A DNA stretch of 64,000 nt from an uncultured Lachnospiraceae bacterium (GTDB taxonomy: Bacteria; Bacillota; Clostridia; Lachnospirales; Lachnospiraceae): NCBI GenBank assembly GCA_902779575.1, contig CACZBW010000016.1:1-64000 (forward strand). Reading direction: 5' to 3'. Below, one piece after another: positions 27,869 to 37,558 of this stretch. A program made the translations under genes and the position numbers. Under the pieces are notes generated by a model. The model was not told the DNA's origin. It saw nothing but the letters and a program-made list of their open reading frames with translations, and did not search any database. Positions within the stretch are counted from its first letter, which is position 1; every line of letters starts with the position of its first letter.

Positions 27869-28022
27869 GCGATCCGGCATTCATGTCATTATCTCCGGGA
27901 TGATTATCTTTCCGTAAACCAAGCTGAGAGTCAGGTGGCATCCGGTATTCTGAGAACCGGGATATTAAGGAGGGATCCACCCTTATGATAATACCCGTAA
28001 TGACATGAATGCTTTTAATCGC
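27869..28022 (-). ncRNA. Structured element, possible small RNA of unknown class
   Basis: A perfect 15-base inverted repeat (27877-27891 and 27998-28012, arm GCATTCATGTCATTA) is extended outward by GGCGAT/ATCGCC and inward, after a short gap, by CGGGtATTATC opposite a near-complement. This gives a long rod of about 150 bases with an inner hairpin CCGGT/ACCGG at about 27942-27960. Two terminators lie below it on the minus strand, which is why that strand is chosen. I could not match it to 6S, SRP, RNase P, tmRNA, T-box or a common riboswitch. An 86-residue minus-strand ORF runs through it, but shows no family resemblance. Confidence 0.4.
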
Positions 28023-28488
28023 CTGTACAGAGGGTGAGGGAGCCCTCTTCATAGGATGACTGCTTCCTTATGCATAAATACGCAACCATCGGAAGAGGAA
28101 ATAACTGATTAAACAGCCAGAACAGCAGATATCTGGAAAGCGGAAACAGGGGTTCTTTTACAGAAAAGATATTTAAGCCGATCCTGGCTCCATTTTTCCG
28201 GACGATTCTGCTTCTTCATAGTATACAGGAGAAAGATTAAATGAATATTAAATCAGAAAAATGCTGACAGAATCAGTGTTTCCCCGGAACAGGCTCTTCA
28301 TCGGGCACAGGTATGCTTCCCGCCCCGGCAGCAGGCCGGACGCACTTATGGAAAATATGACTAAAAAACAGGACTGAGGCAGGCTGAATTTTGGTTTCCG
28401 GAAAAGAATTGTTCGTGCTACATTAGGGGGAAAGCAAATTTGACTGGATATACATGAATCTGAACCAGTTTTAGATTGGAGGACATCT
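28023..28488. other. Non-coding gap upstream of carB
   Basis: About 465 bases without a convincing gene. It includes a GAGGG/CCCTC hairpin near 28030-28050 and a very short ORF of eight codons at 28241-28267 (MNIKSEKC) after AGGAGA. That ORF could be a leader peptide, but nothing else supports it. No PyrR-type binding loop was seen. The carB ribosome-binding site is GGAGG at 28478-28482. Confidence 0.4.
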
Positions 28489-31400
28489 ATGAAGCGAGAC
28501 GATATTAACCGGATTCTGATCATCGGTTCCGGCCCGATTATCATCGGCCAGGCCTGCGAGTTTGATTACTCGGGAACTCAGGCATGCAAGGCCCTGAGAA
28601 AGCTGGGTTACAAGATCATTCTGGTAAACTCGAATCCGGCGACCATCATGACAGATCCGGAAACTGCCGATGTTACTTATATCGAACCGCTGAATGTGGA
28701 GCGGCTCTCCCAGATCATTGAAAAGGAGAGACCGGATGCCCTTCTTCCGAACCTTGGAGGCCAGTCCGGTCTGAATCTCTGCTCTGAGCTTGCCAAGGCA
28801 GGCGTTCTGGATAAGTATGGCGTAAAAGTCATCGGCGTTCAGGTAGACGCGATTGAGCGCGGCGAGGACCGCATCGAATTCAAGAATACGATGGATGAGC
28901 TTGGCATTGAGATGGCAAGGAGCCAGGTAGCCTATTCCGTGGACGAAGCGGTCAGGATCGCAGAAGAACTGGGTTATCCGGTCGTTCTGCGTCCGGCTTA
29001 TACGATGGGCGGAGCGGGCGGCGGCCTTGTCTACAATGTGGATGAGCTGCGCACGGTCTGTGCCAGAGGCCTGCAGGCTTCCCTGGTCCATCAGGTTCTG
29101 GTGGAAGAGTCTGTCATAGGCTGGGAAGAACTGGAGCTGGAGATTGTCCGGGATTCCAAGGGAAAAATGATTACTGTCTGCTTCATCGAGAATATTGATC
29201 CGATGGGCGTTCATACGGGAGATTCTTTCTGCTCAGCCCCGATGCTGACGATCTCAGAGGAAGTGCAGAAGCGGCTTCAGGAGCAGGCTTACAAGATTGT
29301 AGATAAGGTCCAGGTCATCGGCGGATGCAACTGCCAGTTTGCACATGACCCGAAGAGCGGCAGAATTATCGTTATCGAGATTAATCCGCGTACTTCCAGG
29401 TCCTCCGCGCTGGCTTCCAAGGCGACCGGTTTCCCGATCGCTCTGGTCTCGGCCATGCTTGCCTGCGGACTGAACCTGGAGGATATCGAGTGCGGTAAAT
29501 ACGGTACTCTGGATAAATATGTACCGGACGGCGACTATGTTGTCATCAAGTTCGCCCGCTGGGCGTTTGAGAAGTTCAAGGGCGCCGATGACCATCTTGG
29601 CACACAGATGCGCGCCGTCGGCGAGGTGATGAGCATCGGCAAGACTTATAAAGAAGCCTTCCAGAAGGCAATCCGCTCCCTTGAAAAGGGCAGATACGGT
29701 CTGGGCTTTGCGAAGGATCTGCATGAAAAGAGCCTGAAAGAACTGATGCATATGCTGCGCTGGCCGACCAGCGAGCGCCAGTTCATCATGTACGAGGCAC
29801 TGCGGAAAGGCGCGGGGATTGAGGAGCTTTACGAGAAGACAAGAATCAAGCATTATTTTATTGAGCAGATGAAGGAACTTGTGGAGGAGGAGACTGCTCT
29901 GATCGCCGAATCCCATGATATGTCAGCGGAGGATGTCGCCAGGATCTGGCTGTGCGCTTCGGATGAAACGAAGGAAGCTTCCGCTTTGGCGGATCCTGCC
30001 TGCACGCCCGGACATCTGCCGTCCGCGGCGCTGCTGGTCCGGGCAAAGAAAGATGGCTTCTCAGACCGCTATCTGAGCATGATCTGCGGAGTACAGGAAG
30101 AGGACGTCCGCAATGCCCGCGAGGCGGAGGGCTGTGAGGAACGCTGGGAAGGCGTACATGTGTCCGGAACGAAGGACAGCGCTTACTATTACAGCAGCTA
30201 CAATCTTCCGGAAGACCGCGATCCGGTGAATACTGACCGCAAAAAGGTGATGATCCTGGGCGGCGGCCCCAACCGGATCGGTCAGGGAATCGAATTTGAC
30301 TATTGCTGCGTACATGCGGCATTTGCCCTTAAGAAACTGGGATTCGAAACGGTTATTGTCAACTGCAACCCGGAGACGGTTTCCACGGATTATGATACGT
30401 CGGACAAGCTTTACTTTGAGCCGCTGACTCTGGAGGACGTGCTGGCGATCTACCGCAAGGAGAAACCGGTCGGCGTCATCGCGCAGTTTGGCGGACAGAC
30501 GCCGCTGAATCTTGCAGCCGACCTGAAAAAGTACGGGGTTAACATCCTTGGCACAAGCCCGGAGACCATCGATATGGCAGAGGACCGTGACCTGTTCCGC
30601 GGCATGATGGACCGTCTGGGAATTCCGATGCCTGAATCGGGTATGGCTGTCACAGTGGAGGAGGCAAAGGAGATTGCCGGCCGGATCGGCTATCCGGTCA
30701 TGGTCCGTCCTTCCTATGTCCTCGGCGGCCGCGGGATGGAAGTGGTGCATGATGAGGAGCAGATGAGCGTCTACATGAGAGAGGCTGTCGGTGTGACTCC
30801 TGACAGACCGATTCTGATCGACCGTTTCCTGCATCACGCTACCGAGTGCGAGGCTGACGCGATCAGTGACGGAGAGCATGTATTTGTGCCGGCTGTCATG
30901 GAACATATCGAGCTTGCCGGAGTGCATTCGGGAGATTCCGCCTGCATTCTTCCTTCCAGACATCTGTCCGAGGAGCAGATCGCGACGATCAAGGACTATA
31001 CGAAACGCATCGCGCAGGAGATGAACGTCGTCGGACTTATGAATATGCAGTACGCGATCGAGGACGGCATCGTCTATGTGCTTGAAGCAAATCCGCGTGC
31101 GTCCCGTACGGTTCCGCTGGTATCCAAGGTATGCGATATCAATATGGTCCGCATCGCCACCGATATCATGACCGCGCCGCTGACCGGAAGAGAGTCGCCG
31201 GTTCCGCAGCTTCACGACCGGAAGATTCCTTACTACGGCGTGAAGGAAGCGGTATTCCCCTTCAATATGTTCCAGGAAGTCGATCCGGTTCTCGGACCGG
31301 AGATGAGATCCACCGGCGAGGTGCTGGGACTTTCGGAAAACTGGGGAGGAGCTTTCTTTAAAGCGCAGGAGGCTACCCGTACGGAACTTCCCCTGTCCGG

Positions 31401-31803
31401 TACGGTTCTGATCAGCGTCAATAACGCCAACAAACCGGATCTGGTGGAAGTGGCCAGAAGCTTCCATGAGGACGGATTCCGTATCGTGGCGACGGAGGGC
31501 ACCTGCAATAAGATTCTGGAAGCAGGGATTCCGGCAGAGAAGATCAAGAAGATCAATGAAGGACGGCCGAATATCCTTGACGCGATCACCAACGGCAAGA
31601 TCGACCTGATCGTGAATACGCCGGTCGGCAAGGAGAGCACGATTGACGACAGCTATATCCGTAAAAACGCGATCAAGAACAGGATTCCGTACATCACGAC
31701 GATGGCGGCGGCCATAGCGACCGCGACCGGAATCCGCGTTCAGAAGAAGGGCGGGAGCAGTTCCGTCAGATCTCTGCAGGATTATCACGCTTCCATTCAG
31801 TAA
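28489..31803 (+). CDS. carB: Carbamoyl-phosphate synthase large subunit
   Basis: A 1104-residue CarB, slightly longer than the usual 1070 or so. Both ATP-grasp halves are complete. The N-terminal half starts with the ILIIGSGPIIIGQACEFDYSG motif, and the second half has the matching VMILGGGPNRIGQGIEFDYCC from about residue 585. The C-terminal allosteric (MGS-like) domain includes NTPVGKESTIDDSYIRKNAI. The enzyme makes carbamoyl phosphate from bicarbonate, ATP and ammonia delivered by the small subunit, feeding pyrimidine and arginine synthesis. No carA is adjacent, nor any pyr or arg gene, so the glutaminase subunit must be encoded elsewhere. The inter-half region (about 450-580) is somewhat longer and more divergent than usual. 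Confidence 0.95.
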   Translation: MKRDDINRILIIGSGPIIIGQACEFDYSGTQACKALRKLGYKIILVNSNPATIMTDPETADVTYIEPLNVERLSQIIEKERPDALLPNLGGQSGLNLCSELAKAGVLDKYGVKVIGVQVDAIERGEDRIEFKNTMDELGIEMARSQVAYSVDEAVRIAEELGYPVVLRPAYTMGGAGGGLVYNVDELRTVCARGLQASLVHQVLVEESVIGWEELELEIVRDSKGKMITVCFIENIDPMGVHTGDSFCSAPMLTISEEVQKRLQEQAYKIVDKVQVIGGCNCQFAHDPKSGRIIVIEINPRTSRSSALASKATGFPIALVSAMLACGLNLEDIECGKYGTLDKYVPDGDYVVIKFARWAFEKFKGADDHLGTQMRAVGEVMSIGKTYKEAFQKAIRSLEKGRYGLGFAKDLHEKSLKELMHMLRWPTSERQFIMYEALRKGAGIEELYEKTRIKHYFIEQMKELVEEETALIAESHDMSAEDVARIWLCASDETKEASALADPACTPGHLPSAALLVRAKKDGFSDRYLSMICGVQEEDVRNAREAEGCEERWEGVHVSGTKDSAYYYSSYNLPEDRDPVNTDRKKVMILGGGPNRIGQGIEFDYCCVHAAFALKKLGFETVIVNCNPETVSTDYDTSDKLYFEPLTLEDVLAIYRKEKPVGVIAQFGGQTPLNLAADLKKYGVNILGTSPETIDMAEDRDLFRGMMDRLGIPMPESGMAVTVEEAKEIAGRIGYPVMVRPSYVLGGRGMEVVHDEEQMSVYMREAVGVTPDRPILIDRFLHHATECEADAISDGEHVFVPAVMEHIELAGVHSGDSACILPSRHLSEEQIATIKDYTKRIAQEMNVVGLMNMQYAIEDGIVYVLEANPRASRTVPLVSKVCDINMVRIATDIMTAPLTGRESPVPQLHDRKIPYYGVKEAVFPFNMFQEVDPVLGPEMRSTGEVLGLSENWGGAFFKAQEATRTELPLSGTVLISVNNANKPDLVEVARSFHEDGFRIVATEGTCNKILEAGIPAEKIKKINEGRPNILDAITNGKIDLIVNTPVGKESTIDDSYIRKNAIKNRIPYITTMAAAIATATGIRVQKKGGSSSVRSLQDYHASIQ

Positions 31804-31853
31804 AAGGAAAAGCAGCAAGCTGAAAAAGAGATAGAAAATCAGCATACGGAAAA

Positions 31854-31918
31854 TATAAAAAATCCCCGGACAGGAGAGCAGACGCCATATATGACGGCAG
31901 CCTCCGGATCCGGGGATT
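31854..31918 (-). terminator. Terminator between carB and the MalY-type gene
   Basis: AATCCCCGGA (31861-31870) pairs with TCCGGGGATT (31909-31918). The minus strand continues in TTTTTTATATTTT, so it mainly ends the minus-strand gene; the plus strand has only a weak T run. Confidence 0.78.
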
Positions 31919-31960
31919 ATTCATGTTCACAGCGCCTGCTGAAAAAGCGCGGAATCTGTT

Positions 31961-33175
31961 TCAGAAGACGTATTTACTGAGTCTTTCCATAGCCTCTTCC
32001 AGCTTTGTTCTGGGAAGCGCCAGATTCAGGCGGATATGGCAGGGACCCTCGAAGTCCCTTCCGTCCTGCCAGCCGACGCCGACCTCCCAGCCTGCTTCAA
32101 GCAGCTGGTCCATGCTGCGTCCCGTCTGTTCCAGATTCCGGGTGCAGTCGAGGAAAAGCATATAGGTTGCTTCCGGCATGGCGGTCCAGACACCCGGGAA
32201 ATGCCCGTTGATATAACTGACGGCATACTCCGCATTTCCTCTGAGGACACCGGTCAGCGCCCCGACCCAGTCTTCCCCGGAGGCGCTGTAGGCGCCCATC
32301 AGTGCATGCATGGACAGGACGTTCATTTCATTGTAATGGATGTTGTCTTCATAGCGGCGCAGCCGGTCGCGCAGGAAGGGATCCGGAATGATGTGATAGC
32401 TTCCGATCAGTCCGGCCAGGTTAAAGGTTTTGCTCGGGGCGTAAGCGGCGAGAACATGACTCTTTGCCCATTCATTGACCAGCAGGAGCGGAATGTGCTC
32501 CTTCTGTCCGAGGATGATGTCGCACCAGATTTCATCGCTGATTACATAACATTCATAACGCTCAAAAATCTCAAAAGCCTTCTCCAGCTCCCAGCGCTCC
32601 CACACCCGTCCGGTCGGATTGTGGGGAGAGCAGAAGACAACCAGATGAATCCGGTTCTCTTTTATTTTGCGCTCCATATCCTCAAAATCCATGCGCCACA
32701 CGCCGTTTTCATCGGGCAGCAGCGGGCTGTAGACGGATTTTCTGCCGGTTCCCTCAATGTCGGAAGCGTATCCCACGTAGACCGGGGAATGCAGAAGAAT
32801 CTTGTCGCCGGGAGAGGACAGGATCTGAATCGCGCTGGTCACCATCCCGTGAACACCGTTTTCATAGCCGATGTCTTCCCTTTTCAGGCCGGAAAAATGG
32901 TGGCGCCGTTCATGCCAGGAAATAATCGAATTATAATATGCGTCGCTGGCAGAGTAATAGCCGAACAGGGGATGCTGCACACGGCTGATTATGGCGTCTG
33001 TGACAGCAGGCGCCGTCGCAAAATTCATGTCGGCGACCCACATGGGAATGAAGTCGAACCCTTCTTTCGGGCGTCTGGGTTCGAAACCCCAGCCGCTGCT
33101 GCGTCCGAGAACTGCGTCAACCGCATATGCATCTTTTCCAAACCGGTTGGTGTAGGATGTAAAATCATAACTCAT
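31961..33175 (-). CDS. MalY/PatB-type PLP aminotransferase or cystathionine beta-lyase
   Basis: A 404-residue fold-type I pyridoxal-phosphate enzyme. The start at 33175 follows GGAGGCGATCC; the longer reading from 33268 lacks a site. The PLP lysine is K249 in YAPSKTFNLAGL. The FCSPHNPTGRVW motif and DEIWCDI (the PLP-pyridine aspartate) are in the expected places. The N-terminal FDFIPMWVADMNF is typical of the MalY/PatB branch, in which members cleave cystathionine (C-S lyase) rather than transaminate. The likely role is methionine/cysteine metabolism, which fits the sulfate-uptake genes 6 kb away. It is alone on its strand and has a terminator. Confidence 0.88.
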   Translation of the reverse strand: MSYDFTSYTNRFGKDAYAVDAVLGRSSGWGFEPRRPKEGFDFIPMWVADMNFATAPAVTDAIISRVQHPLFGYYSASDAYYNSIISWHERRHHFSGLKREDIGYENGVHGMVTSAIQILSSPGDKILLHSPVYVGYASDIEGTGRKSVYSPLLPDENGVWRMDFEDMERKIKENRIHLVVFCSPHNPTGRVWERWELEKAFEIFERYECYVISDEIWCDIILGQKEHIPLLLVNEWAKSHVLAAYAPSKTFNLAGLIGSYHIIPDPFLRDRLRRYEDNIHYNEMNVLSMHALMGAYSASGEDWVGALTGVLRGNAEYAVSYINGHFPGVWTAMPEATYMLFLDCTRNLEQTGRSMDQLLEAGWEVGVGWQDGRDFEGPCHIRLNLALPRTKLEEAMERLSKYVF

Positions 33176-33493
33176 AACAGGATCGCCTCCATATTCTGGT
33201 GTGTAACGATTCGTAAGGCTTCTGATTCCGGGGACCGGCAGTTCCGGAGGCTGATCCCCCCGGGTCATAGATTGCGGAAGCCGATGATTCCCGGAAAACC
33301 TTGATTTAAATGTCTGTTATTCTTTATCCTAGCGCAGGGCAGGGACTTAGGCAAGCTGAAAATAAGCGGTTATTATCCATGACCTGCAGTCCGTGAGGGC
33401 GATCAGCAGTCTGCTGCGGGATAACCGCGGATCAGTAACAATATCTGACAAATGAATGGAAAAGAACGGGTGAAAATATGCGTGATGTGACAA

Positions 33494-33575
33494 TTGCAAG
33501 CCGGTCTCCCGGAAGCTATAATATCCTGTATAAAGAATATGCGGACCGGCAGCTGTTTCCATAAGGCTGCCGGTC
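33494..33575 (+). promoter_or_regulatory. Promoter and leader hairpin of the first MATE gene
   Basis: TTGCAA (33494-33499) and a perfect TATAAT (33517-33522) are exactly 17 bases apart. The leader then carries a perfect 10-base hairpin, GACCGGCAGC (33544-33553) with GCTGCCGGTC (33566-33575), 38 bases before the start codon. It could be an attenuator, but its T run is poor. The rest of the 440-base gap from 33176 shows a second imperfect hairpin near 33370-33430. Confidence 0.6.
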
Positions 33576-33613
33576 TGTTTAGACGGAATCATGTTAATTG
33601 GAGGAAGACAGAT

Positions 33614-34996
33614 TTGAAGTTCCGTGATTTGTTCAAGCCGATTGATATGACAGTCGGATCTCCTGCAGGCAATATCGTTCTTTTCATGGTTCCCATGCTG
33701 ATCGGCAATATTGCGCAGCAGCTCTATAATACAGTTGACAGCATTATCGTCGGAAAATTTGTGGGAGACAACGCACTGGCCGCAGTCGGCAGCGCGGGGC
33801 CGCTCCTGAACCTGTTTCTCATGCTCTTCGTCGGTATTTCCGTGGGTGCCGGAATCATGGTCTCGCAGGCTTTCGGAGCGAGGGACAGGGAAAGTCTTTC
33901 CATCGCGATCGGAACCTGTATCAACATGACTTTTGTATCGTCGGTTGTGATCATGGTGGTCGTGCCCCTCATTACCAGGCCCCTGCTGCAGCTTCTGGGC
34001 ACCCCGGAAGCCATCATCGACTGGGCCTGGCAGTATCTGGTTATCCTGTTTCTCGGAACCCTGGGTTCGTCCTACTATAATATTCTCGGCGGTATTCTGC
34101 GCGGACTCGGCGATTCCATTTCCGCGCTTGTCTATCTTCTGATCGCGACTGCCATCAATACGGTACTGGACTATGTCTTTGTCCGCTATTTCGGGCTGGG
34201 CGTGGCAGGCGTCGCCCTGGCGACGATCATTGCGCAGTTTGTTTCGGCGATCCTGTCGCTCAGGAAGCTGATGCATATGAAGCATCTGTTTGATTTCGAC
34301 CGCAGGTATCTGAAGTTCCGCAAAGATCCCATGGTGCGTCTGCTGAAGCTCGGCCTTCCTTCTGGTCTGACACAGGCGATCTTTTCCGTGTCGCTCCTTG
34401 TTGTGCAGTCTCTGACCAATACTTTCGGCGAACAGTATATCGCCGCAAATGTCATCGTGATGCGCGTGGACGGTTTTGTCATGATGCCGGCTTTTTCCTT
34501 CGGACAGGCGCTTACGACCTTTACCGGACAGAATGTCGGCGCGCAGAGGATGGACCGTGTGGAGAAGGGGACTTTCCAGGGTACCATGATCGGGGTCGCC
34601 ACTTCAGTTGTGATTGCGGTTCTCATGTTCCTTTTCGGAAGGAATCTGATGGCGATCTTTACGGATACAGAGGAACTGGTACAGCTTTCTTTTTCCATGA
34701 TGATGATCCTGATGCCCGGTTATATCGCCATGGAGGTGACCCAGTGCCTGTCCGGAACGATGCACGGCGCGGGAGATACGATGACGCCTATGTGGATCTC
34801 CCTCTTCAACTCTGTTATTATCCGCGTACCGCTGGCCTACCTGCTGGTGAATCTGTCAAAGACTGAACTGCTGCCCCAGGGCAACTGCCTCATGCTGCAG
34901 TACAGTCTGGTAATAACCTGGCTGATCGGCGCCGCACTCACTCTGATTCTCTATATGAGCGGCGTCTGGAAAAAGAAGCTTTCGCTGCCGGAGTGA
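33614..34996 (+). CDS. MATE-family multidrug efflux transporter (first copy)
   Basis: A 460-residue transporter with about twelve hydrophobic segments and the MATE pattern: PMLIGNIAQQLYNTVDSIIVGKFVGDNALAAVGSA at the N-terminus, and a repeat with FSFGQALTTFTGQNVGAQRMDRV in the second half. Such proteins export cationic drugs, dyes or other metabolites in exchange for sodium ions or protons. Translation probably begins at the TTG at 33614, which has GGAGG about 9 bases upstream; in-frame ATG codons upstream at 33494 and 33539 lie in the leader and have no such site. The promoter and leader hairpin suggest regulation at the RNA level. Confidence 0.88.
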   Translation: MKFRDLFKPIDMTVGSPAGNIVLFMVPMLIGNIAQQLYNTVDSIIVGKFVGDNALAAVGSAGPLLNLFLMLFVGISVGAGIMVSQAFGARDRESLSIAIGTCINMTFVSSVVIMVVVPLITRPLLQLLGTPEAIIDWAWQYLVILFLGTLGSSYYNILGGILRGLGDSISALVYLLIATAINTVLDYVFVRYFGLGVAGVALATIIAQFVSAILSLRKLMHMKHLFDFDRRYLKFRKDPMVRLLKLGLPSGLTQAIFSVSLLVVQSLTNTFGEQYIAANVIVMRVDGFVMMPAFSFGQALTTFTGQNVGAQRMDRVEKGTFQGTMIGVATSVVIAVLMFLFGRNLMAIFTDTEELVQLSFSMMMILMPGYIAMEVTQCLSGTMHGAGDTMTPMWISLFNSVIIRVPLAYLLVNLSKTELLPQGNCLMLQYSLVITWLIGAALTLILYMSGVWKKKLSLPE

Positions 34997-35209
34997 TATG
35001 ACAGGCTGCAGGGTGTTGTGTGTGACGGATGCGTTCTTCATACCAGCCGGAAAGGGAAGAGCGGAATCCTGCACGATGTTCCGGGCCAAGGAAATTTTTC
35101 CGGATCTGATTTATTGAAGGAATAGAAAAGCGGAATCTCCTTACGGCGGAGATCCGGACAGAGGAATAAGGAAGACAGGAAGACCTGAGAGGGATTCCGG
35201 AGGTTTATT

Positions 35210-35863
35210 ATGCTGCATACAGGTTTATTTGACATGGACGGGACCATGTTCGATACAGAACGGCTGTCCCTTCTGGGCTGGCGGGACGCCGCGAAGAAGA
35301 CCGGGATTCCGCTGACAGACGAGATGATTCTTTCCTTCCGGGGCAGAAACAAAAAGATGAATGAGGAGATGTTCCATTCCTGGTTCGGTGAGGATGCGCC
35401 GTATATGGAAGTCAGAAAGTACAGGGATGAGTGGATTCTCCGCTATCTGGATGAGAAGGGACTTCCCGAGAAGAAAGGCCTGCGGGAACTGCTGGACTAC
35501 CTGAAAAGCCTCGGCTGGAAGCTGTGTATCGTGACCGGAACTGCCAGGGAGGATGCGTCAAAATACTGGAACCGGACCGGAATCCTGGAATATTTTGATG
35601 ATACGCTCTGCGGGGATGAGGTGACGGTCTGCAAGCCGGATCCGGAGATTTTCCGGAAGGCGGCGGCAAAGATGGGGGCAAAACCGGAAGAATGCATGGT
35701 GTTTGAGGACAGTCCGAACGGAATCCGCTCGGCGTCCGCGGCCGGCTGCCATTCGATCCTGATCTATGATCTGGACAGGGCAGGGGAGGAGATTGCCCGG
35801 CTGAGCGATTTTGCCTGCGATTCCCTGCTGGAAGCCAGAGATTATCTGAAGGAGAATCTTTGA
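35210..35863 (+). CDS. HAD-family hydrolase (beta-phosphoglucomutase/phosphatase-like)
   Basis: A 217-residue HAD enzyme with a C1 cap. Motif I is LFDMDGTMFDTE, with the first Asp as nucleophile; motif II is CIVTGT; the lysine of VCKPDPEIF is motif III; and FEDSPNGIRSA is motif IV. The layout matches beta-phosphoglucomutase and small sugar-phosphate phosphatases, and the sequence does not distinguish these. It acts in the cytoplasm. GGAGG lies about 8 bases before the start. It sits between two MATE genes on the same strand with gaps of 213 and 111 bases, probably coincidental neighbours. Confidence 0.85.
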   Translation: MLHTGLFDMDGTMFDTERLSLLGWRDAAKKTGIPLTDEMILSFRGRNKKMNEEMFHSWFGEDAPYMEVRKYRDEWILRYLDEKGLPEKKGLRELLDYLKSLGWKLCIVTGTAREDASKYWNRTGILEYFDDTLCGDEVTVCKPDPEIFRKAAAKMGAKPEECMVFEDSPNGIRSASAAGCHSILIYDLDRAGEEIARLSDFACDSLLEARDYLKENL

Positions 35864-35974
35864 GCAGCCTGCCGGCGAAAGGAATGAAACGCAGGAGAGA
35901 GAAAGAGGGACCTGGCCGGAAAACGAACCCGGAAATGTTAAAATCTCTTCTAAGAGAAGAGTCCGGGAAGGCTT

Positions 35975-37414
35975 ATGACAGAAAGATGGTTGGGCATGAA
36001 GAAGGAAGCGGGAAGGAAAGAATTATTTGAGTCGATGCCGGTGGGCAGCGCCCTGATGACAATGGCCATCCCGACCATTATCAGTCAGCTGATCAACCTG
36101 GTTTATAATATGGTCGATACGATCTATATCGGAAGAACCGGGGATGCTTATAAAACAGCGGCAGTGACGCTTGCATTTACCATCTTCATGATGACCATCG
36201 CTCTTTCTAACCTGTTCGGAATCGGAGGCGGCAGCCTGATGGCGAGGCTGAGCGGCAGCGGGAAGGCGGACCGGGCGAAGAGCGTCTGTGCTTTCAGCTT
36301 TTACGGCGCGATCGGGATTGCCATCCTCTATTCCCTTCTTGTTGGATTCTTTCTGAATCCCCTGCTGATATTGCTCGGGGCGTCGGAGAATACGCTTGCA
36401 TTTGCCGGACAGTACCTGATCGTCGTGGTTGTCATCGGCAATGTGCCGGTAATTCTCTCCGCGGTTGCCGCTCATCTGCTTCGCAACAGCGGGTATTCCA
36501 GACAGGCTTCCATCGGCCTGAGCGGCGGAGGGATCCTGAATATTCTTCTGGATCCGGTGTTTATGTTTGTGATTCTTCCGAAAGGTCAGGAGGTTCTTGG
36601 CGCGGCGCTGGCGACTTTGATTGCCAATACGGCTGCCTGTATTTATCTGGTTCTGACCCTGCGCCGCCTCTCCCGGGAATCCGCGCTCAGCTGCAGCCTG
36701 CAGGACATGCGCAGAATCCGGCGGGAGGAAGTCAGGGAATTGTTCAGTGTCGGCGTCCCCTCCGCATTTCTGACGGGATTGTTCGACCTGGCCAACATTG
36801 TCCTCAACTCGCTGATGTCCGGGCACGGAGACCTGGAGCTTGCGGCCATCGGAATCGTTATGAAGGCGGAGCGGCTTCCGAACGCGATCAATGTCGGGAT
36901 CTGCCAGGGCATGCTGCCTATTGTCGCCTACAATTACAGCTCCGGCAATCACCGGAGAATGCAGGATGTCATCCGGACGGCAAGAATTTTTGGATTATGC
37001 GTTTCGGGAGTTACTCTGCTGATGTTTGAAGCCTGTTCGCCCTGGATCTGCCGGATCTTCCTCAGTACGAAGACCGGAAACGCCGAAGCGGCGCTGACCA
37101 CGATCGGGCTTGCGGTTGTATTTCTGAGAGTCCGCTGCCTTGCGTCGCCCCTTCAGTTCCTGAATTATAATTCCTCCTTCTATATGCAGGCTGTGGGATA
37201 CGGCTCCGGAACTTTGATGCATGCCTGTTTCCGGGAACTGGTATTCTATATTCCTTTTATGTACCTCTTCAACAGCCTTGCCGGAACTGACGGGCTGGTC
37301 AGGGCGCTGATCGCCGGAGAGGGATGCGGAGCGGCATTTGCTCTGTTTCTGATTGCACGATGGAACAGGAAAAATCTTCGTCCGGAGTGGAAAAGGCCGC
37401 AGGGCATATCGTGA
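35975..37414 (+). CDS. MATE-family efflux transporter (second copy)
   Basis: A 479-residue membrane protein with about twelve helices. The N-terminal AIPTIISQLINLVYNMVDTIYIGRTGD and the later FDLANIVLNSLMSGHGDLELAAIGIVMKAERLPNAINVGICQGMLPIVAYNYSSG segments are clear MATE features. It is only distantly similar to the transporter at 33614. It begins with an ATG close behind GAAGG; the ATG 7 codons later lacks a site. Substrate unknown. The gene is followed by tRNA-Gly. Confidence 0.86.
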   Translation: MTERWLGMKKEAGRKELFESMPVGSALMTMAIPTIISQLINLVYNMVDTIYIGRTGDAYKTAAVTLAFTIFMMTIALSNLFGIGGGSLMARLSGSGKADRAKSVCAFSFYGAIGIAILYSLLVGFFLNPLLILLGASENTLAFAGQYLIVVVVIGNVPVILSAVAAHLLRNSGYSRQASIGLSGGGILNILLDPVFMFVILPKGQEVLGAALATLIANTAACIYLVLTLRRLSRESALSCSLQDMRRIRREEVRELFSVGVPSAFLTGLFDLANIVLNSLMSGHGDLELAAIGIVMKAERLPNAINVGICQGMLPIVAYNYSSGNHRRMQDVIRTARIFGLCVSGVTLLMFEACSPWICRIFLSTKTGNAEAALTTIGLAVVFLRVRCLASPLQFLNYNSSFYMQAVGYGSGTLMHACFRELVFYIPFMYLFNSLAGTDGLVRALIAGEGCGAAFALFLIARWNRKNLRPEWKRPQGIS

Positions 37415-37558
37415 GAACGGGCAGGCCGCAGGGCAGAGAGGGGATTCTGCTGCCAGTCCGGCGGGAGAACGGCGGAAAAATGTAGTTGCTTTTTTGACCG
37501 CAGCGTGATATAGTTCTTTTGCAGTGATTTCATTAAGGGAGTACTGCGAAAGAAAGAT

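Noticed and set aside
27923-27990. A thiamine-pyrophosphate riboswitch, suggested by a CTGAGAGTCAGG stretch
   Set aside because: The CTGAGA-like string is present, but the second conserved part (ACCTGATCTGGATAATGCCAGC-like) is missing and no thiamine gene follows.
27792-28052. An 86-residue minus-strand ORF over the structured element
   Set aside because: It has no good ribosome-binding site, no family resemblance, and its stop falls inside a terminator hairpin.
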